This document shows positions 27,063 to 35,538 of a stretch of DNA of 64,000 nt, in pieces; position 1 is the first letter of the stretch, and every line of letters starts with the position of its first letter. The stretch is from UBA4408 sp002389785 (GTDB taxonomy: Bacteria; Bacteroidota; Bacteroidia; UBA4408). Made by a program: the position numbers and the translations under genes. The stretch is taken from NCBI GenBank assembly GCA_035438985.1, contig DAORJK010000002.1, positions 1 through 64,000 of the forward strand, given 5' to 3'. A model generated the notes under the pieces. The model was not told where the DNA came from and did no database searches. It worked only from the letters and a program-made list of their open reading frames with translations.

Positions 27063-27653
27063 ATGATTTACGAATTTCAAGGATATAAGCCGGTTATACA
27101 CGAAAGTGCTTTTATTCATCCGCAAGCAGCGGTTACCGGAAATGTGCATATTGGAAAAAATGTGTACATCGGTCCGGGTGCTGCTATTCGTGGCGACTGG
27201 GGCGAAATACGTATTGCTGATGGCTGCAATGTACAGGAAAATTGTACCATACACATGTTTCCAGGAACTACCGTTGTATTGCACGAAGGTGCGCATATCG
27301 GTCATGGTGCCATTATTCACGGTGCTCAAATTGGTGCAAATTCATTAATAGGCATGAATGCAGTAATTATGGATAATGTTGTAATTGGCGCTAACTGCAT
27401 TGTTGGCGCTTTATGTTTTGTACCTGCCGATATGCATATACCGGAACGTAAAATTGTAGTAGGAAATCCTGCAAAGATTGTAAAGGATGTAAGTGATGAT
27501 ATGATAATTTGGAAAACCAAAGGTACTGAATTGTATCAGCAACTTCCGGCTGATTGTTATGCCACATTAAAAGTGTGTGAACCCTTACGGGAAGCAGAAA
27601 ATGGTCGCCCCAAACAACAAGATGTATATAAAACCTGGAATCAAACTAAATAG
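27063..27653 (+). CDS. paaY: PaaY-type gamma carbonic anhydrase-like hexapeptide protein
   Basis: A 196-residue left-handed beta-helix protein built of hexapeptide repeats (VHIGKNVYIGPGAAIRGDWGEIRI, with HMFPGTTVVLHEGAHIGHGAIIHG supplying the metal-binding His). The C-terminal helix has VVGNPAKIVKDVSD and extra tail residues typical of PaaY, a thioesterase-type member associated with phenylacetate degradation. It starts 11 bases after paaJ and is followed 6 bases later by a YciI-like gene. Confidence 0.8.
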   Translation: MIYEFQGYKPVIHESAFIHPQAAVTGNVHIGKNVYIGPGAAIRGDWGEIRIADGCNVQENCTIHMFPGTTVVLHEGAHIGHGAIIHGAQIGANSLIGMNAVIMDNVVIGANCIVGALCFVPADMHIPERKIVVGNPAKIVKDVSDDMIIWKTKGTELYQQLPADCYATLKVCEPLREAENGRPKQQDVYKTWNQTK

Positions 27654-27659
27654 AAAATC

Positions 27660-28052
27660 ATGAAACAAGCGCTTTTATTTTTGACACTAATGGTTGGAAG
27701 TATGTTACCTGCAGATGCCCAACAAAGCAACTCTTCAGAAGCTAAGTTTGATATGAAAACCTATTACATGGTTTTTTTGAAAAAAGGTCCTGTTCGAAAT
27801 CAAGATTCGGCTAGTGTTGCTAAAATTCAAGAACAACATTTGGCACATCTTACTTTGATGTACGAAAAAAAGAAGATGTGTATTGCAGGTCCTTTTATGG
27901 AAGATGGCGATATTCGAGGAATATGTGTGTATGCTACCGAAACGGCCGAAGAGGCAAAGCAATTGGCCGAAGCCGACCCGGCAGTAAAATGTGGTCGACT
28001 TCAAGTTGAAGTACATACTTGGTATGCAGCCAAAGGAAGTACATTACCTTAA
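27660..28052 (+). CDS. Exported YciI-like protein
   Basis: A 130-residue protein with a signal peptide (ends LPADAQQ). The YciI-like ferredoxin-fold domain has MKTYYMVFLKKGP, IQEQHLAHLTLMYEKKKMCIAGPF, GVYATETAEEAKQLAEADPAV-like spacing, and a terminal VEVHTWY. The His and Asp of the family are present. YciI proteins are small putative enzymes of unclear function. The secretion signal is unusual for the family. It is part of the paa gene string by spacing. Confidence 0.65.
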   Translation: MKQALLFLTLMVGSMLPADAQQSNSSEAKFDMKTYYMVFLKKGPVRNQDSASVAKIQEQHLAHLTLMYEKKKMCIAGPFMEDGDIRGICVYATETAEEAKQLAEADPAVKCGRLQVEVHTWYAAKGSTLP

Positions 28053-28061
28053 ATTAAGCCT

Positions 28062-28523
28062 ATGACAGATAAAGAAAAATTTGTACGCAATGGTTTTTTA
28101 GCCTTGTTAACCAATTTAAATCCTAAAGCCAAAGGGCAGTGGGGAGTAATGAATGGACAGGAAATGGTGGAACACATGAGTTATGCGTTTCGACAGGCAA
28201 ATGGAAAAGACACTTACGAGCTGGTAACTCCTGCAGAAAATGTGGAACGCATGCAGCAGTTTGTTATGAGTGATAAGGAATTTAAGCCCAATACTAAAAA
28301 TTCATTGCTGGGCGAAGTAGCTATACCTGCGCAAAAGAATTCCATGCATGATTCTATTCAAGAATTAAAAGAAGAAATTGATGCCTTTTTCGCTTACTTT
28401 AAGAACGATAAAGAGCTGGTACTTATGAATCCCTTTTTTGGTGCATTGAACTACGAAAAGTGGATTGCATTGCTATACAAACATTGTGTGCATCACGCAA
28501 AACAATTTGACTTGTTGAAGTAA
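28062..28523 (+). CDS. DUF1569 (DinB-like) protein
   Basis: A 153-residue all-helical protein of the DinB/DUF1569 four-helix type, with MNGQEMVEHMSYAFRQANG and a C-terminal LLYKHCVHHAKQFDLL, giving His residues that could bind metal. From memory this family often accompanies phenylacetate genes in Bacteroidota. Its reaction is not known. It ends the paa string. The next gene is convergent, with its stop immediately adjacent. Confidence 0.6.
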   Translation: MTDKEKFVRNGFLALLTNLNPKAKGQWGVMNGQEMVEHMSYAFRQANGKDTYELVTPAENVERMQQFVMSDKEFKPNTKNSLLGEVAIPAQKNSMHDSIQELKEEIDAFFAYFKNDKELVLMNPFFGALNYEKWIALLYKHCVHHAKQFDLLK

Positions 28524-29612
28524 TTAGCCGGCAAATCCGCTACAGCAACGTGTACACGAAGGAAATAATCCACCGGCGCGTGTAAGGTCGCTGCGCAATT
28601 GTATCATTTTTTCGGCATTCCAAATTTCTTTTAAATTGCTTGTGTACAAGTTTCCTGCAGTTATCGGATAGCAACGACTGTGCGCCGGAATTACCGAACC
28701 ATCTGATTTTATCATCAAATGATTAAATACATCCATGCACTTTTTTCCCATTTTAATTTCGGGATGATGGTAGTAATGGTGAAGTGCCTCCTTACTTTTT
28801 AATTCGGGTTGAAAGCTTATTGGAAAGGGAGATGAAATAGTTTTTAATTGAGCTATCTCTTCCCATAAAAGGGCTAAATTGTAATTGTCAAGATTAATTT
28901 CCTGCATGTTGCTGGCAGTTGCAAAATACCGTTCGCCATACAACAGATTGTGCGCTGTAGCCTGAGCTTCGGTATTAAAAACGGTATGCATAAATCCTAT
29001 TTGCTGTAATGGAAATTTTTTGAAATAGTCAATAAACTCAACCAGGTGCCCAATGTTCCATTCGGTAATTGCACAAAATACCGAGACCTTAATTTTGTTG
29101 TTGACGGCAGAAAAAAGTTTTTCAATTCCTTCCAAGGCCTTTTCAAAAGATTGCTTGTTGCCCCTTATTTGATTATGAATCGCAGGAGGGCCGTCGAGTG
29201 ATATGCATATTTCATTGAGTCCACATGTTTGTAAATCGCTTGCCTGCTTCGGCAATTGTAGTGCATTCGTAGTCATTGAGGTGTAAATATTTTTTGAACT
29301 AGCATAGCTAAGACTCTCTAATAAATGCGGATACACACTAGGTTCCGTAAAAGCATAACCTAATTTACTGCTGGGAAAGTGCACTGCTGTTTCATCAATA
29401 ATTTTAAAAATTAATTCCTTGGGCATGTTCAAGGGTTGGGTGCCAACCATGTGATCGTAAAAATTACTGGCTGTGTTTTTTGTTCCAACATCGCACATTT
29501 TACAATGCAGGTTGCACACGTTGTTAACCGCCAAAATAATCCATTGCGGCGCAAAATACAGGTGCTTTGAATAAAACTTAATATTGGTTTTTCGAACAAA
29601 TGAGTTTAGCAT
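28524..29612 (-). CDS. Radical SAM protein with SPASM-like C terminus
   Basis: A 362-residue radical SAM enzyme. CNLHCKMC (about residues 33-40) is the CxxxCxxC cluster motif, ICISLDGPPAIHNQIRG is the typical SAM-barrel segment, and GSVIPAHSRCYPITAGNL with CTRCCSGF at the very end are Cys positions that fit an auxiliary cluster (SPASM/Twitch). Such enzymes modify peptides or proteins or act in cofactor pathways. No precursor peptide was recognised nearby, so the substrate is unknown. It ends flush against the DUF1569 gene and stands alone on the minus strand. Confidence 0.75.
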   Translation of the reverse strand: MLNSFVRKTNIKFYSKHLYFAPQWIILAVNNVCNLHCKMCDVGTKNTASNFYDHMVGTQPLNMPKELIFKIIDETAVHFPSSKLGYAFTEPSVYPHLLESLSYASSKNIYTSMTTNALQLPKQASDLQTCGLNEICISLDGPPAIHNQIRGNKQSFEKALEGIEKLFSAVNNKIKVSVFCAITEWNIGHLVEFIDYFKKFPLQQIGFMHTVFNTEAQATAHNLLYGERYFATASNMQEINLDNYNLALLWEEIAQLKTISSPFPISFQPELKSKEALHHYYHHPEIKMGKKCMDVFNHLMIKSDGSVIPAHSRCYPITAGNLYTSNLKEIWNAEKMIQLRSDLTRAGGLFPSCTRCCSGFAG

Positions 29613-29680
29613 GTATTAAAAGGATGCAACCATTATTTAATAAAAATTGAACGTGTTAAAGATAGATATAGTGAAAATAC

Positions 29681-29688
29681 TATTTTTG
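29681..29688 (+). promoter_or_regulatory. -7 element of mscL
   Basis: TATTTTTG matches TAnnTTTG, placing the start about 27 bases before the mscL ATG. The -33 region is unclear. Confidence 0.35.
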
Positions 29689-29722
29689 AAAATAATTAAT
29701 TTACAAACTAAACTTTATAAAC

Positions 29723-30139
29723 ATGGGATTAATAAAAGAATTCAAAACATTTATCAACCAAGGGAACGTGGTTGATTTAGCGGTGGGTGTTGTTATTGGC
29801 GCTGCATTTGGTAAAATTGTAAGCTCATTTGTAGACGATATTATTTCGCCCTTAATTGGTTTAATGGTAGGAGAAACAAATTTTGGAAATTTAAAATATG
29901 TATTGAAGGAAGCCGTTATTGGCAGCGATGGGAAAGAAACTGCTGCAGCAGTGAGTTTAAATTACGGAAGTTTTATGGAGGCCATCCTTGATTTTTTAAT
30001 CGTAGCAGCTGCCATATTTATGGTGGTAAAAGCGATGAATAACATGAAGAAAAAGGAAGCTGAAGCTCCGGCAGCTCCGGCTCCAAAACCTGCACAAGAA
30101 GTGTTGCTTACTGAAATTCGTGATTTGCTAAAAAAATAG
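29723..30139 (+). CDS. mscL: Large-conductance mechanosensitive channel
   Basis: A 138-residue MscL, the pentameric inner-membrane emergency valve opening on hypo-osmotic shock. FINQGNVVDLAVGVVIGAAFGKIVSSFVDDIISPLIG is the conserved N-terminal helix and first pore-lining membrane segment (about residues 10-46). The second membrane segment is FLIVAAAIFMVVKAM, followed by a Pro/Ala-rich linker and the C-terminal helix LTEIRDLLKK. It is monocistronic, with its own terminator. Confidence 0.97.
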   Translation: MGLIKEFKTFINQGNVVDLAVGVVIGAAFGKIVSSFVDDIISPLIGLMVGETNFGNLKYVLKEAVIGSDGKETAAAVSLNYGSFMEAILDFLIVAAAIFMVVKAMNNMKKKEAEAPAAPAPKPAQEVLLTEIRDLLKK

Positions 30140-30162
30140 CTTTTACAATTAATTAAAATTTG

Positions 30163-30193
30163 AAATGCCGATTCGCTTTGTGAATCGGCATTT
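30163..30193 (+). terminator. Terminator of mscL
   Basis: Hairpin AAATGCCGATTC / GAATCGGCATTT with a seven-base loop, ending in a T-rich stretch. It lies 24 bases after the mscL stop. Confidence 0.8.
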
Positions 30194-30337
30194 TTGTTGG
30201 ATCCTTTTTATTTTAAAATTCTAGTCAAGCAATTAGATTAAACTAGCAACAAAGGGAATGCTTTACAATACTGGGGGCTAACCTACCTGTTGTAAATAAA
30301 AATTAAGTATTTTTGAAAATACTCATAACCCTACTCA

Positions 30338-32806
30338 ATGACTACTTTTAGCAAGAATTTTAGAATTTTAATTTACTTATTCCTATTTCCAATTATTATA
30401 GCCTGTTCGTTAAAAAAGGAAACTAAAGAAAGGGAAGAGGCTTTGGAAGCTTTGCAATTTCTGAGCAAAATGAATAGTTATCCTAACAACGATGTGCCTG
30501 CTGATGCTTTTGGAAAAGCCTATGATTACTTTATACAACATTATAAAAACACAGCTGCAAAAAGTGCAAACAACTTATTACCATGGAATAACATTGGTCC
30601 GAGTAACAATGGAGGGCGCACCATTTCAATTGCGATTGATCCGGTAGATACGAATGTTGTTTGGCTAGGCTCTGCTTCCGGTGGATTATGGAAAACAACG
30701 ATAGGTGGTATAGGACCAAATGCTTGGCAACCGGTTGAGACAGGGTTTCCGATACTTGGTGTTAGTTCCATTGCCATCAATCCGCAAAATCACAATGAAA
30801 TATTTATTGGTACAGGTGAAACCTATAGTTATGGAACTGCCTACAATGGTTTAATAATTCGAACAACCAGAGGCAGCCACGGTATTGGAATTTTAAAAAC
30901 TACTAACGGCGGACTCAGCTGGACACAAAGCTTGAATTGGCTATATCAGCAACAACGAGGAGTTTGGAAAATAGTTTACAATTATCAAAACACGAATACA
31001 CTGCTTGCTGCAACTACCGATGGTATATACAAATCTTTTGATGCTGGAGCAAGTTGGTTTCAAACCGATTCTACAAAAATGGTTATGGATTTAGTTATGG
31101 ATCCAACGGATACCAATATAGTTTACGCCGGTATAGGAAATTTAGGAACTGCAGGTACGGGAGTTTATAAATCAACCAATGCAGGAAACACATGGGCGCA
31201 ACTAGTAAATGGCTTACCAAATATTAATACCGGAAGGACTTGTATTGCTATTAATCCGCTTAATCCATCAGTTGTATTAGCACATGTCGCCGACGATTTA
31301 GTTTCTAACGGTTTATATAAATCTACTAATAAAGGACTAAGCTGGACTTTACTAAATGGAAACGACTTTGCTTCCTATCAAGGATGGTATAGCAAATGCT
31401 TACTTATTAGTCCGGCTGATACAAATACTATTTATGTGGGTGGAGTGTATGGTTTTAAATCCGTTGATGGAGGGGCAAATTTTAATCAAATAACTACTTA
31501 TAACCCAAACAATTTAGCAGATGAGCCTTGGCCCGACTTACACGACTTAGTTGTAAATCCTGCTGATCCAACTAAACTCTATTTGCTTACCGATGTTGGC
31601 CTTTATCGTTCTAAAACGGCTGGTCAATATTGGCAATCTTGTTTAGATGGATACAGAGTAGCGCAGTTTTATTTAGGTAGTGTATCTCAAACCAATGCCA
31701 ATATTGCCATAGCAGGAGCTCAAGACCATGGTACACAGCGATACAATGGAACAAGTGAATGGCAATGGGTATTAGGCGGTGATGGAACTTGCAATGCTAT
31801 TGATAAAGTAAATGATTTTGAGCAGTATGCATCTTATCAAAACCTGAATCTTAGAGGTTCAATCGATCAAGGCTTAACTTTTTTTAATTCGGTTTTTTCA
31901 GATACAGGTGCTTTTGTATCTCCTTTTGAAATAGCACCATCCAACCAGAATATTATGTATGCAGGTTCAAGTTTTTTATCTAGAAGTGATAATAAGGGAT
32001 TTACTTGGAATTCATTCGGTCCTTATGGGAACAGCAAAATTTTAAGCATAGGAATCTCAGCTACAAATCCATTAAAAGTATATTTCGCAAGTGCTCCATC
32101 TTCAACAGATTCAATGAAGTTTTATGTTAGTATAAATGGAGGTGCGAGTGTTACAGATATTTCTGCCGGTTTGCCGAATCGCTATCCACGTGCCATTGCT
32201 GTTAATTCAAGTAACGATAATGAATTGTGTGCGGTTTTTAGTGGATTTGGAACCGGACATGTGTTTTATTCGAGCAATGCAGGACAAACTTGGATGGACA
32301 TTAGCAGTACCTTGCCTGATGTGCCTTTTCATTGTATATTGTTTTATTCACAGTTGCTGATAGCAGGTAGCGATTTGGGTGTTTTTTATTCAAGCGATAC
32401 GGGAATAGTATGGCAACATGCAGGAAACGGAGTGCCGGATGCTTTGCAGGTTTTTGATTTAGAATACTCACCGGCAGATCAAAACCTGGTTGCATTTACA
32501 CATGGAAGAGGAGTTTATAAAACACCCATTGCTCCCTTCTTAACCGGAATAAAAAATGCAATCAGAACTTCGACAAATTTTGAGTTGAAGTATGATGCCA
32601 TTTTAAAACAAGTGTATGTTACAAATTCTTTTCATGAAGCTGCAAGGGTTAAAATTTATGACGCAAAAGGTCGTGTTGTGATAAGTCAAAGAATAGAAGA
32701 GAAAAGTACCCTACCAATAAATGCTGCTGATTGGCCAAGTGGTGTTTATATAACACAAATCAGTTCTTCAAAATCAAAGACGGCCAATCGATTTGTAAAA
32801 TATTAA
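30338..32806 (+). CDS. BNR/sortilin-like repeat T9SS protein
   Basis: An 822-residue exported protein. The N terminus is hydrophobic with a possible lipobox (PIIIACS). From residue 85 there are many Asp-box/BNR-type repeats (GPSNNGGRTISIAI, GGLWKTT, GIYKSFDAGASW, GVYKSTNAGNTW, GLYKSTNKGLSW), the layout of VPS10/sortilin-like beta-propellers in Bacteroidota cargo. The last 75 residues are a T9SS type A domain (VKIYDAKGRVV...PSGVYITQIS). It probably binds glycans or protein at the cell surface; no catalytic residues are assigned. It is the last plus-strand gene before the Rhs locus. Confidence 0.75.
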   Translation: MTTFSKNFRILIYLFLFPIIIACSLKKETKEREEALEALQFLSKMNSYPNNDVPADAFGKAYDYFIQHYKNTAAKSANNLLPWNNIGPSNNGGRTISIAIDPVDTNVVWLGSASGGLWKTTIGGIGPNAWQPVETGFPILGVSSIAINPQNHNEIFIGTGETYSYGTAYNGLIIRTTRGSHGIGILKTTNGGLSWTQSLNWLYQQQRGVWKIVYNYQNTNTLLAATTDGIYKSFDAGASWFQTDSTKMVMDLVMDPTDTNIVYAGIGNLGTAGTGVYKSTNAGNTWAQLVNGLPNINTGRTCIAINPLNPSVVLAHVADDLVSNGLYKSTNKGLSWTLLNGNDFASYQGWYSKCLLISPADTNTIYVGGVYGFKSVDGGANFNQITTYNPNNLADEPWPDLHDLVVNPADPTKLYLLTDVGLYRSKTAGQYWQSCLDGYRVAQFYLGSVSQTNANIAIAGAQDHGTQRYNGTSEWQWVLGGDGTCNAIDKVNDFEQYASYQNLNLRGSIDQGLTFFNSVFSDTGAFVSPFEIAPSNQNIMYAGSSFLSRSDNKGFTWNSFGPYGNSKILSIGISATNPLKVYFASAPSSTDSMKFYVSINGGASVTDISAGLPNRYPRAIAVNSSNDNELCAVFSGFGTGHVFYSSNAGQTWMDISSTLPDVPFHCILFYSQLLIAGSDLGVFYSSDTGIVWQHAGNGVPDALQVFDLEYSPADQNLVAFTHGRGVYKTPIAPFLTGIKNAIRTSTNFELKYDAILKQVYVTNSFHEAARVKIYDAKGRVVISQRIEEKSTLPINAADWPSGVYITQISSSKSKTANRFVKY

Positions 32807-32821
32807 AAAACAAAAGATCCA

Positions 32822-32850
32822 CCCACTGCGTGCGCTTGTAGTGCGTGACT
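32822..32850. repeat. REP-like element, left partner
   Basis: Reads CCCACTGCGTGCGCTTGT and then AGTGCGTGACT. It is inverted relative to a very similar sequence at 32951-32980, and the pair frames the transposase head between them. CACTGC and GTAGTG can form an internal hairpin. Confidence 0.45.
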
Positions 32851-32909
32851 TCTATTGGTGTTACAAAAATCATGCTTACCGGATAGCTGAACTTATATTT
32901 TTCGGACAT
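32850..32909 (-). pseudogene. Truncated 5' end of REP-associated Y1 transposase, copy 1
   Basis: ATG at 32909 opens MSEKYKFSYPVSMIFVTP, which closely follows the usual RAYT N terminus (MSEKYKFRDPxGxYFVTP). The next residues of the family are missing and the frame runs into the left REP-like element and random sequence. About 100 bases including the upstream region (32856-32956) recur at 41446-41545 with roughly nine bases in ten identical. No catalytic residues remain. Confidence 0.65.
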
Positions 32910-32950
32910 CCGTGCAAAATTAAGATATGTGTATTTAATAGCAAGTGCGT

Positions 32951-32980
32951 TGGTCAAGCGCTACATGCGCGCGCCAGTGA
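32951..32980. repeat. REP-like element, right partner
   Basis: Read on the minus strand it aligns with the left element at 32822-32850 (CTCACTGGCGCGCGCATGT then AGCGCTTGACC). Together they form imperfect inverted repeats around the transposase head. It overlaps the end of the toxin-tip fragment at 32961. Confidence 0.45.
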
Positions 32981-33164
32981 GTGTTTTAGTGGTCATATCT
33001 TTGTGTCCATACAAGAAACCGTTTGCAAAACTTGAAGCTAATATTGTCGATGCATAAGCTGCGCCATCAGTCATGTGTTCAACAACACCCTTGGCTATGT
33101 TAGACCAATGCTCTAGCTTACCCCCGTTACTTTGAGCAAAGCTATTACTATACTGAAATGCCAC
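32961..33164 (-). CDS. Orphan Rhs toxin tip fragment H
   Basis: A 67-residue piece starting MAFQYSNSFAQSNGGKLEHW. The AQSNGG stretch matches the AQSxGGG hinge in other tips of this locus (at 42647 and in the 404-residue tip). It carries no Rhs core and no recognisable catalytic motif, and ends at the right REP-like element. It overlaps the upstream membrane-protein gene by 17 bases. It is most likely the remnant of a displaced C-terminal cassette, perhaps not functional. Confidence 0.45.
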   Translation of the reverse strand: MAFQYSNSFAQSNGGKLEHWSNIAKGVVEHMTDGAAYASTILASSFANGFLYGHKDMTTKTLTGARM

Positions 33165-33612
33165 TTATTAAGAATGCAATTAACCCAACCAAGATTGATA
33201 CTCCAACTCTTAATAGCACTTTATCATAAAATATTTTGTTCTCGCTTTCTTGTCTTTTAATAAGAGCTACGATGCCAATAACGAATATTATTATTATACC
33301 GCCAAATAAATTAGCCAATCCCCCAGACCAATTTTGCATAATAAACATAAGGCCAGTGGTTGCCAGAGATAGCCCTATTCCTAACCCTATGATGCCAACT
33401 ACTTTTAAAGAACCAATTCTTGAATATGAATTTGAAAAGAATAATTGCCTTAATGATAATTCATTAATCAGAGCAAATGTAAAAATGAAATAAAATAAAG
33501 AGAGAATTGAAGCTACTAGTACAATTAATATAGAACTTCCTGGAATAAAAAGTAGCTTCAATAAAATCGATAATAGAAGAATGATAAATAAAATCCTTTC
33601 AATTCTTTTCAT
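33148..33612 (-). CDS. Small integral membrane protein, candidate immunity protein
   Basis: A 154-residue protein with about five hydrophobic segments (starting FIILLLSILLKLLFI, ending VGVSILVGLIAFLISGI). No family was recognised. It begins one base after the previous minus-strand gene ends and overlaps the next tip fragment, as immunity genes do in this locus. Membrane immunity proteins usually counter pore-forming or membrane-active toxins. It could be the partner of tip G or of a lost tip. Confidence 0.45.
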   Translation of the reverse strand: MKRIERILFIILLLSILLKLLFIPGSSILIVLVASILSLFYFIFTFALINELSLRQLFFSNSYSRIGSLKVVGIIGLGIGLSLATTGLMFIMQNWSGGLANLFGGIIIIFVIGIVALIKRQESENKIFYDKVLLRVGVSILVGLIAFLISGISV

Positions 33613-33613
33613 T

Positions 33614-34099
33614 TTAATTTTTGTAATTATTGGATAATTTGTTCAGCAAACTTATATATTCAGATTCCGATTTAAGGATTATCTCATAGCTAAACTTCCT
33701 TAAATCATTATAAAAGCAAATAGTATTGATTCCTGGATTGGTAGTAAATGAACCGATTGTTAGAAAGGGAATATAATTGGTCTTACCTTCATATCCTGTT
33801 TTAGAAAACTTCACACAGTAATCTGCATTAATTATTTCAATTTCCGACGTATTAATAGAAAATTTTGTCTTATTTTCTTCAAAAAGAATAGACCCGATTT
33901 GATTTACTTTTTTTGTATAATAGTTCACAGAAATAGCTCCAGAAAAGAGCATTAAAAGAGATAAATAAACAACATACATTCCGTAATTATTCCATACAAA
34001 TGGAATAGCATTTATAAATAAGAATGCAAAGCCTAAATGAAAAATAAGCATACCAATATTTGTGGCTTTGTGGTTGTATGAAATAATAGCTACTTGCAT
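33614..34099 (-). CDS. Membrane protein, candidate immunity protein for tip G
   Basis: The frame is open from 34159, but Met at 34099 begins 8 bases after the tip G stop and gives MQVAIISYNHKATNIGMLIF, so it is preferred. The 161-residue product has two membrane segments (IFHLGFAFLFINAIPFVW, YGMYVVYLSLLMLFSGAISV) then a soluble C-terminal domain of about 100 residues. The family is unrecognised. Its position directly behind an orphan toxin tip supports an immunity role. Confidence 0.45.
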   Translation of the reverse strand: MQVAIISYNHKATNIGMLIFHLGFAFLFINAIPFVWNNYGMYVVYLSLLMLFSGAISVNYYTKKVNQIGSILFEENKTKFSINTSEIEIINADYCVKFSKTGYEGKTNYIPFLTIGSFTTNPGINTICFYNDLRKFSYEIILKSESEYISLLNKLSNNYKN

Positions 34100-34106
34100 G
34101 ATTAAA

Positions 34107-34730
34107 TTATTTCGGCCACAATTCATCATAAATAGTTTTACTCTTATCAAATCCGTCAATCATCATAAATGGAATGGTATTTTGAATTTTGGTTGGAGCA
34201 AATGGACTTACTAAATTGAAAGGTGCTAAAACTCCTCTTTCTAAAAACGAATTAGCGTTTCGATTATAAAGGTCTTTACCAGTAGTTATTGTTTTGCCTG
34301 CATTAACAACAGAAATTGGAGGAAAAAATGAAAATGCAACACGCAAAGGTGCAGGGGGCAATCCTGTGCCATTGTAGTGACCATCCAATGCCCTATCAAG
34401 ATTGCTTAATTGATAAACGAAGTTGTCAAGGGAATTATCATAAATACCTGGTATTAATGGGTCAGATTTAACACCCCCACCACCTTGAGCACCCCAAACC
34501 CAAAAATTTTCATTTATTACACTGAATTCTCCAATATTGTTTCCTCCTGCTAAACCATCATTGCCAAAATCAGTTGCACCGCCCGTTTTTACTCCGGTTG
34601 TCTTATTTTCATAATGTCCAACTTCATATTTCCCTGTTGTAGGATTTTTTAAAACCATCGTATTATCTTTCAAAGTTCCGTTCCAAATTTTATCAAATTG
34701 CAGCGTGTGTGCAAGTTGAAATGGACTCAA
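34107..34730 (-). CDS. Orphan Rhs toxin tip G
   Basis: A 207-residue frame from a TTG at 34730. The frame is open further up to 34802, directly behind the stop of immunity F, and encodes GQHADASKENSASIDI. That segment is also in tip E (GQHVDASKENSTSIDF), so E and G share a pre-toxin module but differ in their C termini. It contains WVWGAQGGGGVKSDPLIPG with the locus hinge. No Rhs core and no clear ribosome binding site, so expression would depend on coupling to the upstream gene. The toxic activity is not recognised. Confidence 0.45.
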   Translation of the reverse strand: MSPFQLAHTLQFDKIWNGTLKDNTMVLKNPTTGKYEVGHYENKTTGVKTGGATDFGNDGLAGGNNIGEFSVINENFWVWGAQGGGGVKSDPLIPGIYDNSLDNFVYQLSNLDRALDGHYNGTGLPPAPLRVAFSFFPPISVVNAGKTITTGKDLYNRNANSFLERGVLAPFNLVSPFAPTKIQNTIPFMMIDGFDKSKTIYDELWPK

Positions 34731-34802
34731 TCCTTGATGTTCAATATCAATAGAAGCTGAATTTTCCTTTGAAGCATCCGCATGTTGTCCAGCCCCACCG
34801 AT

Positions 34803-35246
34803 TCAAACTAAAGTATTATCTAAAGTGGATGGATCAAATTGATCTTCTCTGACAACTATCCTAAAAATACATTTGTTATTGAAGGAATATTCTTTATCGA
34901 TTATGAAGATATCACCTTGATGGCAATTCTTCAATTTTATAAAAATTAATTTGGATAGTTTCTTAATATCCTCTAAAGTTCCATAAATACCACTTTCGTT
35001 TAGTTCGGGTTCATTCCAAGTTACAATTTTTAAATAAGCATGTGGCCCTAAATGTTGATGTTCACTTAACTTATTTTTTTCAGAGTTATTTGTATAACGG
35101 TTTAATAAGCTGCAAAAGTTAGATAGCCCTATTCTGGAGCCGACTACCAACCAAATTTTACTTTCGTCTTTAAATTCGTAATAGAATCCAAGAGCTCTCC
35201 ATTCCTTTTTGTATTGTTCGTTAAAGTTAAACACTTTATTTTCCAT
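34803..35246 (-). CDS. Candidate immunity protein for tip F
   Basis: The frame is open from 35291, overlapping tip F. Met at 35246 (MENKVFNFNEQYKKEWRALG) is preferred. The 147-residue soluble protein has WLVVGSRIGLSNFCSLLNRY, LSEHQHLGPHAYLKIVTW and a final VVREDQFDPST. I know similar small proteins as polymorphic-toxin immunity proteins in Bacteroidota and Bacillota, but cannot assign an Imm family number with confidence. It lies directly downstream of a nuclease-like tip, and its lack of membrane segments fits a cytoplasmic toxin. Confidence 0.55.
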   Translation of the reverse strand: MENKVFNFNEQYKKEWRALGFYYEFKDESKIWLVVGSRIGLSNFCSLLNRYTNNSEKNKLSEHQHLGPHAYLKIVTWNEPELNESGIYGTLEDIKKLSKLIFIKLKNCHQGDIFIIDKEYSFNNKCIFRIVVREDQFDPSTLDNTLV

Positions 35247-35268
35247 TTTTATAATATCCTTTAATAAT

Positions 35269-35538
35269 TTATTTGGGAGGGAAAATATCAATTATACTTC
35301 CGTCAGGCTGTTGTAAGCCCCAATGTGGGCCTTTAGGGTCGGGATGATCAAAATCTGGATGAAGTTTTTGTCCAGTTTTCTCATTAACCCAATTCCCTTT
35401 GCCTGATTCTGCATCTCCATTACCTCTCCATTTCCAATCTTTCCCAGGTGATTCTCCTTTATTCCAAGGTAAATCATCAGCGCTAGGAACTGGGTAAATA
35501 AAACTAGCTGTTTGTGTTGGTAAGCCTATAAACCCCAC
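35269..35538 (-). CDS. Orphan toxin tip F, nuclease-like
   Basis: An 89-residue frame whose GTG start arises inside a REP-like hairpin. Residues 5-14 (GLPTQTASFIY) match a mid-core stretch of the full Rhs protein (GLPTQTANFVY), then the tip begins. The C-terminal domain has KDWKWRGNGDAESGKGNW, TGQKLHPDFDHPDPKG and PHWGLQ. That W-x-W / SGKGxW / LHPDxxHPxPxGPHW pattern belongs to small polymorphic-toxin domains catalogued as bacterial toxin 17/37-like (predicted nucleases, from memory). It is followed by an immunity candidate. As it stands it has neither signal peptide nor Rhs shell. Confidence 0.55.
   Translation of the reverse strand: MGFIGLPTQTASFIYPVPSADDLPWNKGESPGKDWKWRGNGDAESGKGNWVNEKTGQKLHPDFDHPDPKGPHWGLQQPDGSIIDIFPPK

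Noticed and set aside
28524..29612. RiPP biosynthesis by the radical SAM protein
   Set aside because: No candidate precursor peptide, peptidase or exporter was found next to it; the flanking genes are paa-associated and mscL.
32760..32957. 65-codon minus-strand frame as a gene
   Set aside because: It is the RAYT leader and head running into unrelated DNA; the transposase domain is absent, so it is reported only as a pseudogene fragment.
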